Of a DNA stretch of 64,000 nucleotides, positions 26,601 to 32,918 are shown piece after piece (the stretch's first letter is position 1; each line of letters opens with the position of its first letter). Made by a program: the position numbers and the translations under genes. Under the pieces are notes generated by a model that saw only the letters and a list, made by a program, of their open reading frames with translations, did no database searches and was not told the DNA's origin. The DNA is from Heliocidaris tuberculata (taxonomy: Eukaryota; Echinodermata; Echinoidea; Camarodonta; Echinometridae), in the NCBI GenBank assembly GCA_025618425.1, contig CM046845.1, positions 8,911,993-8,975,992 on the forward strand. Direction: 5' to 3'.

Positions 26601-29600
26601 TTAAGAGCACGCTGAAGCACGCTGGTATGCGTTGTAGTACGGCGAGGTCGTCGAAAATTGTTTGTGCATGCACAAAAATTTTCGACGTATGCCAGCGTAT
26701 GGCTCATAATCGTCCCACATACGCGGGCCATAAGTTGTAGGTAAGTAACTGTTATGCGATCGTTGACGAACGTTCACATACGTTACTTGTAAGTTACTCA
26801 TAAGTCAAAATACGTCGAGATAATGTCTAGCGTATCCAAAACTTATTGCTAACCTATGAGTAACGTGCTTTGAACATATGTGTAACGTATATCGAGCTTA
26901 TCTCCAACGCATATTGACGTATTATGTAGACTTATTTGACGTGTTCCGGACGACCACAGAACTTACTGAACGTGTTTCTAACTTACAGCTACCGTTATAA
27001 TGGCGTATTGGCAGCGTACTTCGAAGTTTTTTTTCGGCATGACGGTGATGTTGATACGGTGATGTTGATACTGCGATGTCCAGTGCGGTTATGATTTGAA
27101 TCGTTGTTGTTGTTGATTGGTGTTAAATGGCAATCAGTCCATTTTAAATTGTTATCGCCAACAGTATTTTTTAGTTATTTTTCTTTCACAGACATAATAT
27201 TTCAATCATATAAGTTATACAGTTTAATGCTCTCAAATCGTCAAGCGGCAGCCTTTTTATAGGCTACGACACGTGATCGTCGGCGATACGCTGCTGCGCT
27301 CTATACATAAGTTAGATTATAAGTTATCGAGACGTTCTATATAAGTTACTACAATACGTTATGTATACGCCCAACTCGTTATGAATACGCTATGTATACG
27401 CCCAGAATTGAAAAAAACTTTGTGCGGAACACGTCAAATACGTACATACGTCAATATGCGTTTGACAGGGTGTTCAGACACAAAAAAATTTATACCAAAA
27501 CGGTATAGCTATACGATGTATTTATATATCTGAACGCCAACGAAACGTCGTATAACGAAACGTCATATAACGAAACTAGGGTCAGAGCATCGTTTCGAAC
27601 TAGAACTTTATAACGAATCACTTTCCGTGTGTCTGAACGTATGGCGATTATAGAACGGTATAATTGGGCGGGGCTTAACGTGAGCGCGCGCGAAAGGTGA
27701 CATTAACAGGGGGCAGGGGCAGTGGAATACTAGCTGCGCATCTATACGATGTTTTTTTTCTAATCGGTCGAGATATGTGTCTGAACGGTCCGTAGGCTAT
27801 ACGATGAAAATTTTATACGACCTTTCTTTACCGAGTTTCGGTATAAACGTTTTGTGTCTGAACAGGGGGTAAGATACGTTCGATATAAGTTACACAAAGG
27901 TTCAAAGCACGTTACTCATAAGTTTTGGGTACGCTGGGCATTATCTCAACGTATTTCGACTTATGAGTAACTTACAAGTAACGTGTGTGAACGTGTGTCA
28001 ACGATCGCATAACTTACCTACAACTTATGATCCATACGTTGGCATACGTCGAAAATTTTTGTGCATGCACAAAATTTTGCGACGACCTCGCCGAACTACG
28101 ACGTATACCAGCGTGCTCTTATTATACAATACTTACCGATAACTTATTCAACGTACGCCAGCGTATTCGCCAAATTTTTCCTAAGTCGGCATACGCTGGC
28201 TAAAACGCCAAGGTGTGACAGCTACATTAAAATACAATTTAAATTCGATGTTGATATTCATAATAATTATGATCACACGGGACCTCATGCATGCAGATGC
28301 ATTTGGCATTGTCTAAATGCTACACCTTATTCTATTGGATTAGATTTGTTTTTGTTTGTTCGTTTGTTGTTGTTTTTTTTCAAAATCAAGTCATAAGTCG
28401 GGTTATAAGGTGCACATGGTTGGATTGAATGTTTGAATTATCACCAGAGTTTGATGTTGTATTCGCAATAAACCTTGCATTGGCGGATCCATGGTTTGCA
28501 GAAAAAATGGGGGTTGAAAATTTTCCCTCGGGAATGATTTCAGGAATCCAATCTATTCCTGCCAAAGCTCTCTTCAGTCGGGGCCGCAGAATAATTTTCC
28601 CTCCAAATATAACTTTTTTCCGCTAACAGTTTTTTTTTTTTTTTTTTTTTCAAATGATATTTTTTTTCTCAAGGGGGAGGGTGCCCCTGGTTCTACCTGC
28701 CTTGGGTAGACCAACGATGAACATGACCATGATGACAATGCAAAATTATGATTTGCATTTTCACGCTTCAATGCAGTGAGACCCGGTGTATTGACTTGCT
28801 AAATGTTTCGCTACGTGGACGCGTATACGCCCAAGAACCAACGGGTAGTTTGTTAACCGTGGAACCGGCTTGTCCCTGGATTAAACCTAAATAAATGAAA
28901 GAATTAAGTGAAGTAGTCAACGTTCAAAGTTCCTAAACTAAAATATCTACTTCATAGTTCCGTTATAATGACAAATTAATTTTGTTGTGTTGAATGCATT
29001 TGTTTTTAGACATTAAAGTGATTGATTAACTTTGTGAAAAATTGTAAAATCAGCTCAAATGCCAGTGAATTGTGTGCAGTCCTCTAAATACATATAATGG
29101 ATATGTGAGAGTATGAGGGAAATCGCTAGCGCAAGTCGCTCGGCTTCTTCGCTGGGCTGCAGTCACAAAAACCAAGCACCAGCGCTTGGCGATTTCAGAG
29201 CGGGTTTCCAGGCCGTACGGTATTCTGTGATAGAGCGAGGTATGCCGACCGTAAGAGTTCTTTAGGGTTCGGTGGTACTCTATCCCGACATCAATGTTCA
29301 ATCGTAAATATCTTGATATATATACGACCGATCAGCTGATAAAACCCAGGAGATTCCTGTCTGAGCTAAAGGTTTGCAATTATGATTTCAGCATTAGCTG
29401 GAACAGTTTTTTTTTTTTCAATCCTGGGCAAAGTTAATCAATGCCTTTAAATGATTAAGTACTACTAACTTCAATTTAAAAAAAATCATTTTTAGTTTGA
29501 CCTTCTGTATCATTCTTTTCAGATAATATCCTTTATCGTGAATATTTTTCTCCTCATATCCGAAAAAGTACTGATCTACAAGAGAGATAGTGGAGAGAGG

Positions 29601-30666
29601 GGGTATGTGTGTGTGTGTGTGGGGGGGGGGGGGGGTAAGCCACAATGATGTGAAATGAGTTCATTATACTAATTTTTGGTGAGGAAACACAGAAGGGAAG
29701 TGATTCAACTTTTGTTTTCAGGGTCTGTATACAGTATTCGTAAGTGAATTTTGAGCCCCCTGTCAGTAACGGTGTCACGTTTAATCTCCTGCTAATGTCA
29801 AACAAAATGATAAATCGTGTATCATCACTGTTTTGTTAAATGTGTCGTCAAGGTTTTATGCAAGATATAATATTCAAGTTGGCGTTGTGCAATAGAACAC
29901 TGATAGGAAAGCGAAGGGGAACTTATATCAAGTCAGATGTTCTACATGAAAGATAAAAGTACAGACATTTTAGAGACTTCATTGACAGATATGAAATGTT
30001 ATTATTTTTCAGTAAGGAAGAGAGAGGGGAGAGGAAGAAGAAGAGAATAGAAAAGGGGAAGGAAATATAATGGAAAATCGGAAATAATAGAGAATCAGAT
30101 ATTATCTGTTTATTTGTAACTATTTTAATAGTATATTGTGCCTATCATTGTTGAATTTTCATGTTTTTATGTTGTTAATATTTCTGTATATTTCCACTGT
30201 ATTTTATTCTGTCATTGTCATTTTGTATCAAATGTGGAATAAATTGAATTGAATTGAACTAGGAGTAAGAAAAGAGAAACAGTTAGGACGGCTACGAAAT
30301 GAGAGAGAGAAAGAGAGAGGGAGAGAGAGGAGGGAGAGAGAGGAGGAAAGAGAGAGAGAGGATGGGGGAGAGTGAGTGAGAGTGAGAATGGTTCATGGAG
30401 AGAAGGAGATAGGGATCAAGGCGAACGGTAATTGAGACAGGAATAATATCAGAAGAGAGACGGGTAAGAATGCCCACCGATTCACCTAGATACTTTAATC
30501 TGACCTACCCGTCTATCAAAGGCACCTCCCTCATGTACTGCTTGGCGAGATCCGATGCCCTTTTGCTCTTGTTGTTTAACGACACGGGAACGGCAATGGC
30601 GACGACGATGGCCACCACTAAGATCCCTGCGACTGTGGAGATGAGAATCAGACGACCACGCTCCAT
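561..30666 (-). CDS. DPEP1: Membrane dipeptidase (DPEP family), copy 1, 3' end off window
   Basis: Tandem paralogue of the downstream dipeptidase gene. Nine exons join in frame to 381 codons: 30509-30666, 8363-8498, 7569-7701, 6678-6828, 6053-6119, 4886-5062, 2608-2716, 1411-1486 and 561-696. Every exon has the same length and phase as in copy 2. The last exon, with the stop, should lie left of position 1. All zinc ligands (His54, Asp56, Glu160, His232, His253), His187 and the disulfide cysteines are kept, and all splice sites are intact, so the gene looks functional. It differs from copy 2 chiefly in the exon 2 helix, the exon 5 loop and the N-terminal membrane segment. Intron 1 is 22 kb against 3 kb in copy 2, because of transposon accumulation. 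Its start lies 2.1 kb downstream of copy 2's stop. Confidence 0.94.
1411..1486 (-). CDS. DPEP1: DPEP copy 1 exon 8
   Basis: [18 protein letters not shown], then SDYDGVGT, nearly identical to copy 2. Acceptor ATGTAG, donor GTGAGT. Confidence 0.94.
1931..2068 (+). mobile_element. Foldback element type A, copy 1
   Basis: GGGCCCTGTTTCATAAAACT start, central CTGATTGGCTGAGAGC (CCAAT box), then GGTAAAAATCACTGAC and a GATGAAGCGCC end. The subterminal palindrome has been replaced by a second TTTCATAAAAC. Same family as the copies at 4722, 14905, 30901, 38697, 56731 and 56920. Confidence 0.75.
2070..2580. mobile_element. Type D repeat, interrupted by a hAT element
   Basis: GAGGCGTCACTTGCCTGACG, GCGTCAGTGATTGGCCCGGT and GGCTCGATTAGCGCAGGTAA: words common to the copies at 6912, 14834, 18671, 37769, 38836 and 41604. 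Confidence 0.6.
2256..2524. mobile_element. hAT-type non-autonomous element, 8-bp TSD
   Basis: Starts CAGGAGCGGATCCAGG, ends TAAATCCGCAACTG and is flanked by a perfect GCGCAGGT duplication (2248-2255, 2525-2532). Interior carries opposed G-runs and C-runs. Nested in a type D repeat in DPEP copy 1 intron 7. Confidence 0.85.
2608..2716 (-). CDS. DPEP1: DPEP copy 1 exon 7
   Basis: [18 protein letters not shown], then [18 protein letters not shown]. It has the same cysteine and sequon as copy 2. Acceptor CTTTTAG, donor GTAAGT. Confidence 0.94.
2773..2816. repeat. (TA)n microsatellite
   Basis: About 22 TA units in DPEP copy 1 intron 6. A second run lies at 63407-63462. Confidence 0.97.
3172..4010. 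mobile_element. Large foldback with nested palindromes
   Basis: Left arm 3180-3330 (CTGCAACCCAAATGCAAGTT ... AGCTCCACCCT) and right arm 3848-3995 are inverted copies. Inside, GATCTTATTCCTGCAATGAC and its complement form a second inverted pair (3342-3383, 3615-3652), and a type C element lies inside that. In DPEP copy 1 intron 6. Confidence 0.7.
3653..3815. mobile_element. Foldback element type C
   Basis: CTGGGCCCCGTTGCATAAAA start, complementary end, subterminal palindrome TACCATTAATGGTA with several further ACCAT half-sites, and core CAGCCAATTAAAATC. It lies in the middle of a larger foldback (3172-4010). Confidence 0.8.
4517..4872. mobile_element. hAT-type element at exon 6 splice donor
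   Basis: Starts CAGCGGCAGATCCAGG, ends ATCCGCCAGTG; flanks GTTTTATA and GTTTCATA match 7 of 8. A type A foldback is nested near its right end. The right flank is five bases from the exon 6 GT donor. Confidence 0.75.
4722..4861 (-). mobile_element. Foldback element type A, copy 2 (nested in a hAT element)
   Basis: Reverse orientation: GGGGCGTTTCATCAAGTG to TTTTATGAAACAGGGCCC. It sits inside the 3' part of the hAT-type element that ends at 4872, leaving only eleven host bases to its right. Confidence 0.75.
4886..5062 (-). CDS. DPEP1: DPEP copy 1 exon 6 (two zinc histidines)
   Basis: [20 protein letters not shown] and [19 protein letters not shown] carry His232, His253 and Cys260. Acceptor TGCACAG. 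The donor GTATG is followed five bases later by the target duplication of a hAT-type element. Confidence 0.96.
5242..5795 (+). mobile_element. 5'-truncated LINE 3' end (CR1/L2-like)
   Basis: Plus-strand reading gives [17 protein letters not shown], then [14 protein letters not shown] and a stop at 5347: the usual C-terminus of CR1/L2-class reverse transcriptases. About 440 bases of 3' UTR follow and end in a (GAAAT)n tail, the insertion signature of these elements. It lies in DPEP copy 1 intron 5. Confidence 0.75.
6053..6119 (-). CDS. DPEP1: DPEP copy 1 exon 5 (short)
   Basis: 67 bases encoding (W)[17 protein letters not shown] to TDFGK. The acidic loop differs from copy 2 while both flanks are identical. 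Acceptor TCAAG, donor GTATAC. Confidence 0.92.
6678..6828 (-). CDS. DPEP1: DPEP copy 1 exon 4 (bridging glutamate)
   Basis: [19 protein letters not shown], then [19 protein letters not shown]. It carries Glu160, His187 and Cys189. Acceptor ATACAG, donor GTAAGC. Confidence 0.95.
6912..7285. mobile_element. Type D repeat in DPEP copy 1 intron 3
   Basis: CGAGGCGTCATATCGATTGC start, CTGCGCTAATCGAGC, CACTGACGCGGTCCTA and TCAGCGATTGGCTCG. The second half repeats the first in altered form. Confidence 0.6.
7569..7701 (-). CDS. DPEP1: DPEP copy 1 exon 3
   Basis: [19 protein letters not shown], then [17 protein letters not shown], ending in the split Gly codon. It carries the first disulfide cysteine. 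Acceptor TTCCACAG, donor GTATCC, which is weaker than in copy 2. Confidence 0.95.
7878..8352. repeat. (GAA/TTC)n tract, ~470 bp
   Basis: Almost pure AAG/GAA with GGA interruptions near 8070-8210. On the gene strand it is TTC, beginning about ten bases after the exon 2 donor of DPEP copy 1. Long reading frames here are artefacts of the repeat. Confidence 0.98.
8363..8498 (-). CDS. DPEP1: DPEP copy 1 exon 2 (HND metal motif)
   Basis: [15 protein letters not shown], then [14 protein letters not shown], ending EGLVGAQ. Acceptor CTTCCAG at 8499, donor GTAAGC at 8362. The TTC repeat tract begins about ten bases into the following intron. Confidence 0.94.
8860..9990. other. No gene seen (DPEP copy 1 intron 1, part)
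   Basis: AT-rich with a (TA)n run at 9558-9590 and a possible LINE-like 3' end (AATCAAATAAATGAAAATAA near 9830). No coding frame recognised. Confidence 0.6.
10926..10960 (-). repeat. Interstitial telomeric repeat
   Basis: CCTAACCCTAACCCTAACCC and further, about five units of the TTAGGG animal telomere repeat, inside DPEP copy 1 intron 1. Confidence 0.9.
11369..11505 (-). mobile_element. tRNA-derived SINE
   Basis: Minus strand: GATGGCTCAGTGGTAGAGCA (A box), GGTCTCGTAACTGGGAGG, then GGGTTCGAAACCAAG (B box) and a short tail. No matching 3' acceptor strand. Confidence 0.7.
11749..11793. repeat. CpG-rich hairpin
   Basis: GCTCGCGCGGAACC and its complement around AAACTCGGAGTTC, 14-bp stem with a secondary AACTC/GAGTT pairing. 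Confidence 0.75.
12078..12382. mobile_element. TIR element, CGGGCTAACTCG termini
   Basis: CGGGCTAACTCGACACT at the left, AGTGCCGAGTTAGCCCG at the right, 17-bp TIRs with one mismatch. No target duplication seen. Confidence 0.55.
12754..12797. repeat. (CA)n microsatellite
   Basis: About 20 CA units with one CG interruption. Confidence 0.97.
13731..13866. repeat. Tandem duplication, 68-bp unit
   Basis: AAAATTATTATTTCATATTT to TTTAACTTTCTTCATGGAC occurs twice with one difference. Confidence 0.95.
14053..14830. mobile_element. TTAA-flanked element with perfect 39-bp TIRs
   Basis: TIRs starting GGCCACCGCACACCTTACGA are identical at both ends, flanked by TTAA on each side (piggyBac-type target; a 3-bp TAA or TTA target of Harbinger is also possible). 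The interior is two direct copies of a 362-bp unit (14082-14443, 14444-14806). No transposase. Confidence 0.85.
14834..15115. mobile_element. Type D repeat with nested type A element
   Basis: CTCGGCTCACACGAGGCGTA, then GAGCTAATCGAGCTGTGAAG, a type A insertion (14905-15046), then TTTGCACTGTTCATTTTGCA. Confidence 0.6.
14905..15046 (+). mobile_element. Foldback element type A, copy 3 (symmetrical form)
   Basis: CAGGGGAGCGTTTCATCAAG to GATGAAACATTCCCCTG. Both ends are of the GTTTCATCAAG type, so it is nearly palindromic. It is inserted in a type D repeat. Confidence 0.75.
15100..15460. repeat. Degenerate tandem repeat rich in AGGTCA
   Basis: About 2.5 copies of a ~145-bp unit with AAAAGGTCA, TTTCA.TGAAAATC and CATGTAATAACTTTTTG. 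The first unit carries three AGGTCA half-sites in a row (15135-15155). Confidence 0.75.
15135..15155 (+). promoter_or_regulatory. Triple AGGTCA half-site (DR1 + DR2)
   Basis: AGGTCA-A-AGGTCA-AA-AGGTCA, the arrangement bound by nuclear receptor dimers. Lies in a tandem repeat in intron 1 of DPEP copy 1; use is not shown. Confidence 0.35.
15740..16145 (+). repeat. Interspersed repeat J, copy 1
   Basis: AAAGATAAAGTTGAGTTCTG, TGTCATATTTCGAATTTGAG and GAGCAATCCTTTTCAGGGG match, in opposite orientation, the copy at 56100-56572. Family not recognised. Confidence 0.6.
16172..16322. mobile_element. Foldback element type B, intact
   Basis: Termini CAGGGGCCCGTTGCACAAAA and its complement, 60-bp arms with few mismatches, subterminal palindrome TTGCGTTTGAACGCAA and core CAGCCAATCAGA. 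Non-coding, 151 bp. Confidence 0.85.
16417..16996. mobile_element. hAT-type non-autonomous element, 8-bp TSD
   Basis: CAGTGGCGGCACCAGG start, TTGGTGCCGCCACTG end, perfect flanking CCCTAAAC (16409-16416, 16997-17004). A second internal right-end-like sequence (GATGCCGCCACTG, near 16790) suggests a partial duplication. No transposase. Confidence 0.88.
17063..17515. mobile_element. TIR element with 9-bp TSD (Mutator-like size)
   Basis: Termini TAGACCGAAAATTCTGTCTC and complement, arms about 100 bp, perfect flanking CGTTTTACC (17054-17062, 17516-17524). 453 bp, non-coding. A 9-bp duplication fits MULEs but class is inferred. Confidence 0.85.
17631..18651. mobile_element. TIR element with CpG-rich interior
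   Basis: CTCGGGCGTTATGTATAGAT inverted at the right as ATATATGACGCCCGAG, followed by AGATGGCGCTTCACG and GCGCCATGACA in both arms. The interior is clearly more GC- and CpG-rich than the surroundings and carries a short ORF (17804-17983). Confidence 0.7.
17804..17983 (-). CDS. Hypothetical short ORF or first exon inside a TIR element
   Basis: Starts [18 protein letters not shown] in a good context (GTGAAAATGG) and continues [18 protein letters not shown]; a stop follows at 17806-17804. A GTATAC donor near 17855 could end a first exon. The V-L-Y-W spacing resembles an N-terminal region of some transposon-related nuclear proteins, but that is only a resemblance. Function unknown. Confidence 0.3.
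   Translation of the reverse strand: MDEEEGGRARKRHQPTEAQHHRGRVYLHNSYINWRDQKIYLDPCIQAGRAVIAPIELAR
18671..18842. mobile_element. Type D repeat, partial
   Basis: CTGTTCATTTTGTAATCAC, GACCGTACCAGTCACTGACG and an AGCCTCGTATGAGCCAGGCT end. Confidence 0.55.
18974..19200. repeat. Tandem duplication, ~117-bp unit
   Basis: GTTGTTCAGAAATTACTTAT to GCGATGTTGTTGATTATTAT occurs twice with scattered differences. Confidence 0.92.
19500..19640 (-). mobile_element. SINE tail fragment
   Basis: GTATAGCGCTCCGTGCATTC and GCAAATGTAGATTAATGTC match the tail of the 50255 SINE; the tRNA-like head is absent. Confidence 0.5.
20527..20603. repeat. Long poly-C tract
   Basis: About 77 bases of C with a few T; one of many C/G runs in the window (also 7416-7447, 13161-13183, 35358-35377). 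Confidence 0.97.
21070..21425 (+). mobile_element. LINE-like 3' UTR with ATTC tail
   Basis: AT-rich stretch ending GAAATAAATTCATTCATTC and repeats, resembling the 3' ends of L2/CR1 elements. No protein remnant recognised. Confidence 0.35.
21420..21840. repeat. Purine-rich low-complexity block
   Basis: About 400 bases of GA-rich sequence (GGGAGAGAGAAGGGG and similar). Similar blocks at 30296-30400, 42640-42990 and 58480-58740. Reading frames here are not genes. Confidence 0.9.
22541..23281. mobile_element. Foldback element, ~200-bp arms
   Basis: TTTAAAGGGACACATTCATG at the left and its inverted ATTAAAGGAGTACATTCATG at the right. Arms contain AGGATATCACAGTCACATGA and complement. Non-coding. 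Confidence 0.75.
23522..24048. mobile_element. Tc1/mariner-type element remnant
   Basis: TA-flanked TIRs CAGT..TTAACAACAAAATTATTC and complement, a wording typical of Tc1/mariner ends. 527 bp, no transposase frame. Confidence 0.7.
24288..24337. repeat. Tandem GTCGACC(A/T)ATGG palindromic repeat
   Basis: Four GTCGACC words spaced 12-13 bases (GGTGTCGACCATAGGTGTC); each unit is partly self-complementary. Confidence 0.75.
24452..25892. mobile_element. TIR element with iterated TTCATTCCAAAAGGAGC
   Basis: Left end AGAGTTTCATTCCAAAAGG and right end inverted AGAGCTTAATTCCAAAAGG. The word GGATTTAGCTCATTTTGGA recurs at 25642, 25679 and 25713, and a related word at 25264. Confidence 0.6.
24514..25117. 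mobile_element. Foldback element, related copy at 44387
   Basis: TTAAAGGGAAATCCAACCTT inverted at the right end; arms share ATAAGAAAGTTATGAATTTT. Same family as 44387-44943 and similar in design to 22541-23281. Nested inside the 24452-25892 element. Confidence 0.72.
26145..26326. repeat. Long hairpin, ~57-bp arms
   Basis: GTCAATATGTGACTGCGCCA to AAGAAGGAGAAAA and its complement (26276-26326) are almost exact. It shares its right edge with the giant foldback. Confidence 0.75.
26305..28225. mobile_element. Giant foldback element, ~1.9 kb
   Basis: Inverted arms several hundred bases long: TTTAGCCAGCGTATGCC at the left, GGCATACGCTGGCTAAAA at the right. Further pairs: GTGCATGCACAAAA, ACTCATAAGT and GTTCAAAGCACGTTACTCAT with its complement. 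A second pair (26399-26448 with 27322-27371) is nested. Rich in AACTTAT and ACGTA words; no coding. Confidence 0.75.
27466..27870. mobile_element. TIR element nested in the giant foldback
   Basis: TGTTCAGACACAAAA ends in inverted orientation, with TATACCAAAACGGTAT at the left and a matching ATACCGAAACTCGGTA at the right. Internal GTGTCTGAACG copies near 27632 and 27777. It interrupts the right arm of the surrounding foldback. Confidence 0.65.
28400..30000. other. No gene seen (DPEP copy 1 intron 1, part)
   Basis: Contains a hAT-like end word TTGGCGGATCCATGG near 28480, a poly-T run at 28629-28650 and a GT/G run at 29605-29635. Nothing coding recognised. Confidence 0.55.
30080..30260 (+). mobile_element. 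LINE-like 3' UTR with TGAAT tail
   Basis: T-rich sequence ending in AATAAATTGAATTGAATTGAA, the same design as the tail at 5795. No coding remnant seen. Confidence 0.4.
30509..30666 (-). CDS. DPEP1: DPEP copy 1 exon 1 (start codon, membrane anchor)
   Basis: ATG at 30666-30664. [10 protein letters not shown] starts a hydrophobic segment running to about residue 30; from [16 protein letters not shown] onward it is identical to copy 2. Donor GTAGGT at 30508, the start of a 22-kb intron. Confidence 0.92.
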
Positions 30667-30705
30667 GATCAACGATGGGGGGATTCGATCACGATCAAGA
30701 ATGGG

Positions 30706-30712
30706 TTATATA
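30706..30712 (-). promoter_or_regulatory. TATA-like box of DPEP copy 1
   Basis: TATATAA on the minus strand, 40-46 bases upstream of the ATG, in a block that is alignable with the copy 2 upstream region. A start site about 30 bases downstream would give a 5' UTR of roughly 15-20 bases. Functional role inferred. Confidence 0.45.
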
Positions 30713-30890
30713 CCAGTGATTTATCCAACCGTGTATTGTGCAGGAGATACGCCTCCGTATTGGTTCACCAACTTGCCACGAATGAGGATAATCCGATTTT
30801 CAGCACTTCCCAGAGAACTGCCGAATATTCATGAGAGTGCTGTGGCGCCTGACCCAGTGAGAAAAGAGTAGGCGTTGGTCGGCACTGCGT

Positions 30891-30901
30891 GCGAGCCAAT
30901 C
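30891..30901 (-). promoter_or_regulatory. CCAAT box upstream of DPEP copy 1
   Basis: CGAGCCAATCA on the plus strand (ATTGG on the minus), about 230 bases before the ATG. A matching CGAGCCAATCA lies about 255 bases before the ATG of copy 2 (near 43497). In copy 1 a foldback element abuts this box. Confidence 0.4.
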
Positions 30902-31042
30902 AGGGGGGCGTTTCATCAAGTGTCTTGTCGGTGATTTTTACCGACAAATTTGCTCTCAGCCAATCAGATGCAAGGATTTCAATAGCTTATAAGAGTTATT
31001 GCAACTTGTCATTGATGACAAGTTTTATGAAAGAGGGCCCTG
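30901..31042 (-). mobile_element. Foldback element type A, copy 4 (at DPEP copy 1 promoter)
   Basis: CAGGGGGGCGTTTCATC to TTTTATGAAAGAGGGCCCTG. It abuts the upstream CCAAT box of DPEP copy 1 and brings its own CAGCCAATCAGA core. Confidence 0.8.
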
Positions 31043-31299
31043 AATTCGAGATTCATCCAGAGTTTATCAAACTAGCATGGGACCTTCTTTGTTCGTGTTT
31101 AAAGGATTTATTATTATTATTATAGCGTGGAATTCTCTTCGAGAACCGCACCCACCCCCCCCCCTCCCTCTGTATTTGGTTATTGACGGGATATCAAGGT
31201 AAATTTGTTGTAGAAAATTTAACTTTGAAAGAAAATTAGATAGAAAAAATAGAGATAGTGGCAGCATGAAGGGAGGGGGATATGGCAGCACCCCCGGTC

Positions 31300-32798
31300 A
31301 GCTCCTGTACAAATATTTGGATCTGTGCTCAACTTGCTCAAATTTTCACCAAAACGATACATAAATCTCGGATTTCATTCCTGGGGGGCTTCTCCCCCTA
31401 AAACCCCACCGAGCGTCGATATAAAAATAAGGCAATGTATGATATTCATGTATTCAATCAAAAATATACACACATGTTCAATTTTAATGAAACTGAAATT
31501 GCAATGACATGTATACTAATCAAATATTAACATTTGATAAGTTAACAAGTTAAAAAAGATGCATGGTTTCCTCTGTCACATGTCTAATGTCATGAATGTG
31601 GTTATCCGACAGTATATAGTAACCAGTTCTCTCAAAATAGGTAATGTCGGTAAATAAAAGAGAAGCCCAATTTTCCGTACAAAATACTCAAACATGATTG
31701 CAAACTTCGAGATACATTGTGGACAAATAAAATCAACAAAGAGTCCAAGACCGGAAAGGAAGATGTGATTAATGATGTTCTTGTGTGCAGCAACTTATCT
31801 TACATTAAAGTTATTACTGTATTTAATACAGGTATAACCCGTATAAACCTATACATTAGTCTACTACAGGATGTACTATTCGCAATGCAAAGAGTAGACT
31901 GTTCACCGTTTTTTAGAAAAGAAAGACCGCTTTCTTGTGAGTAAAAAAAAAGTGATAAAAGCGATCTGTGCTAAACCATCCATAATTTAAAGATACACAA
32001 TTATACATCATCGCCAAAATAACAAGTTGAAATTACCTTGCATAAAATTTGTAAAAAAAAAAAAAATTGTTCGATCCCGAAAACAAGTTTGCATTACGTA
32101 ACACATTTACAATAATTTTACCTTTACGAAAATGAGCAATAATAATATTATACAAAAGCTTTATGCATGATTACCAAATAAAAATATTTTGGGCAAATGT
32201 TTATCTTAAAAAGTGTTTAATAAAAAATTTCTTCTATTAAAATTTACATCATATTCATATAAAAACGCAACACATCCCTACCTTTCGAATGCTTCTTTTC
32301 AATATCTATAGGGTATAAGTCTAAAAGAAATTAAGCAGTTAAACCAGGATTCCAATGCCATACCTTTACATGTTTCTTAAACTGGTTCAAATTGTTTCAT
32401 ACCCATAAGCTATAAGTCCTCTTCTTTGGCAGGAATTTCAGGAAAAGATAATCTCATTGATGCTTAAATCTTGATATAGCGATTGTCTGAGGCTTGTTGA
32501 ACATATATAGCAACAACCGTGTTTTCTGATTATTTCAGAAGCAACATGACGTTAACGAAACTGAAACATTATCTAACGTCCCTATGAATGAACGAGCGTC
32601 CGTGCAGAAAAAAAGAGAAATATATACTGGGACAGCCCTATTCATATTTACATCATTTCTTATTCGAAAAAACGGAAATAAAGAAAGGTGTGATGACCCT
32701 GAGGGAATAGCTGTTTCAGCATTCATGTGACGTTGTTACGCATACCATAACCTCACTATTATAACATATAAAAAGGAGGAATGAATTTATAAATGACT
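31300..32798. other. Spacer between DPEP copy 2 stop and copy 1 promoter
   Basis: AT-rich, unusually free of recognisable transposons for this window. It must hold the 3' UTR of copy 2; no clear AATAAA was found close to the stop. Confidence 0.5.
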
Positions 32799-32918
32799 TT
32801 AAAATGGTATGGGCACACCATACATGTAGCTACGGCATGTGTTGCTCTCCTCCTCCGGGATATCTCTGGGCAGGGTATTCTCGTAAGGTAGGGTGGTTTC
32901 ACGCATCTGACGACTCAC
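32799..32918 (-). CDS. DPEP1: DPEP copy 2 last exon (stop, no GPI tail)
   Basis: Residues 382-420 and stop TAA at 32801-32799. [18 protein letters not shown] leads to [13 protein letters not shown], where Cys409 aligns with the inter-chain cysteine of the mammalian enzyme. Only seven further residues follow, with no hydrophobic GPI signal. Acceptor TTTTCAG at 32919. Confidence 0.88.
   Translation of the reverse strand: MSRQMRETTLPYENTLPRDIPEEESNTCRSYMYGVPIPF

Noticed and set aside
29050..29301. 83-codon minus-strand frame
   Set aside because: No recognisable domain, no splice context, and lies in a transposon-rich intron.
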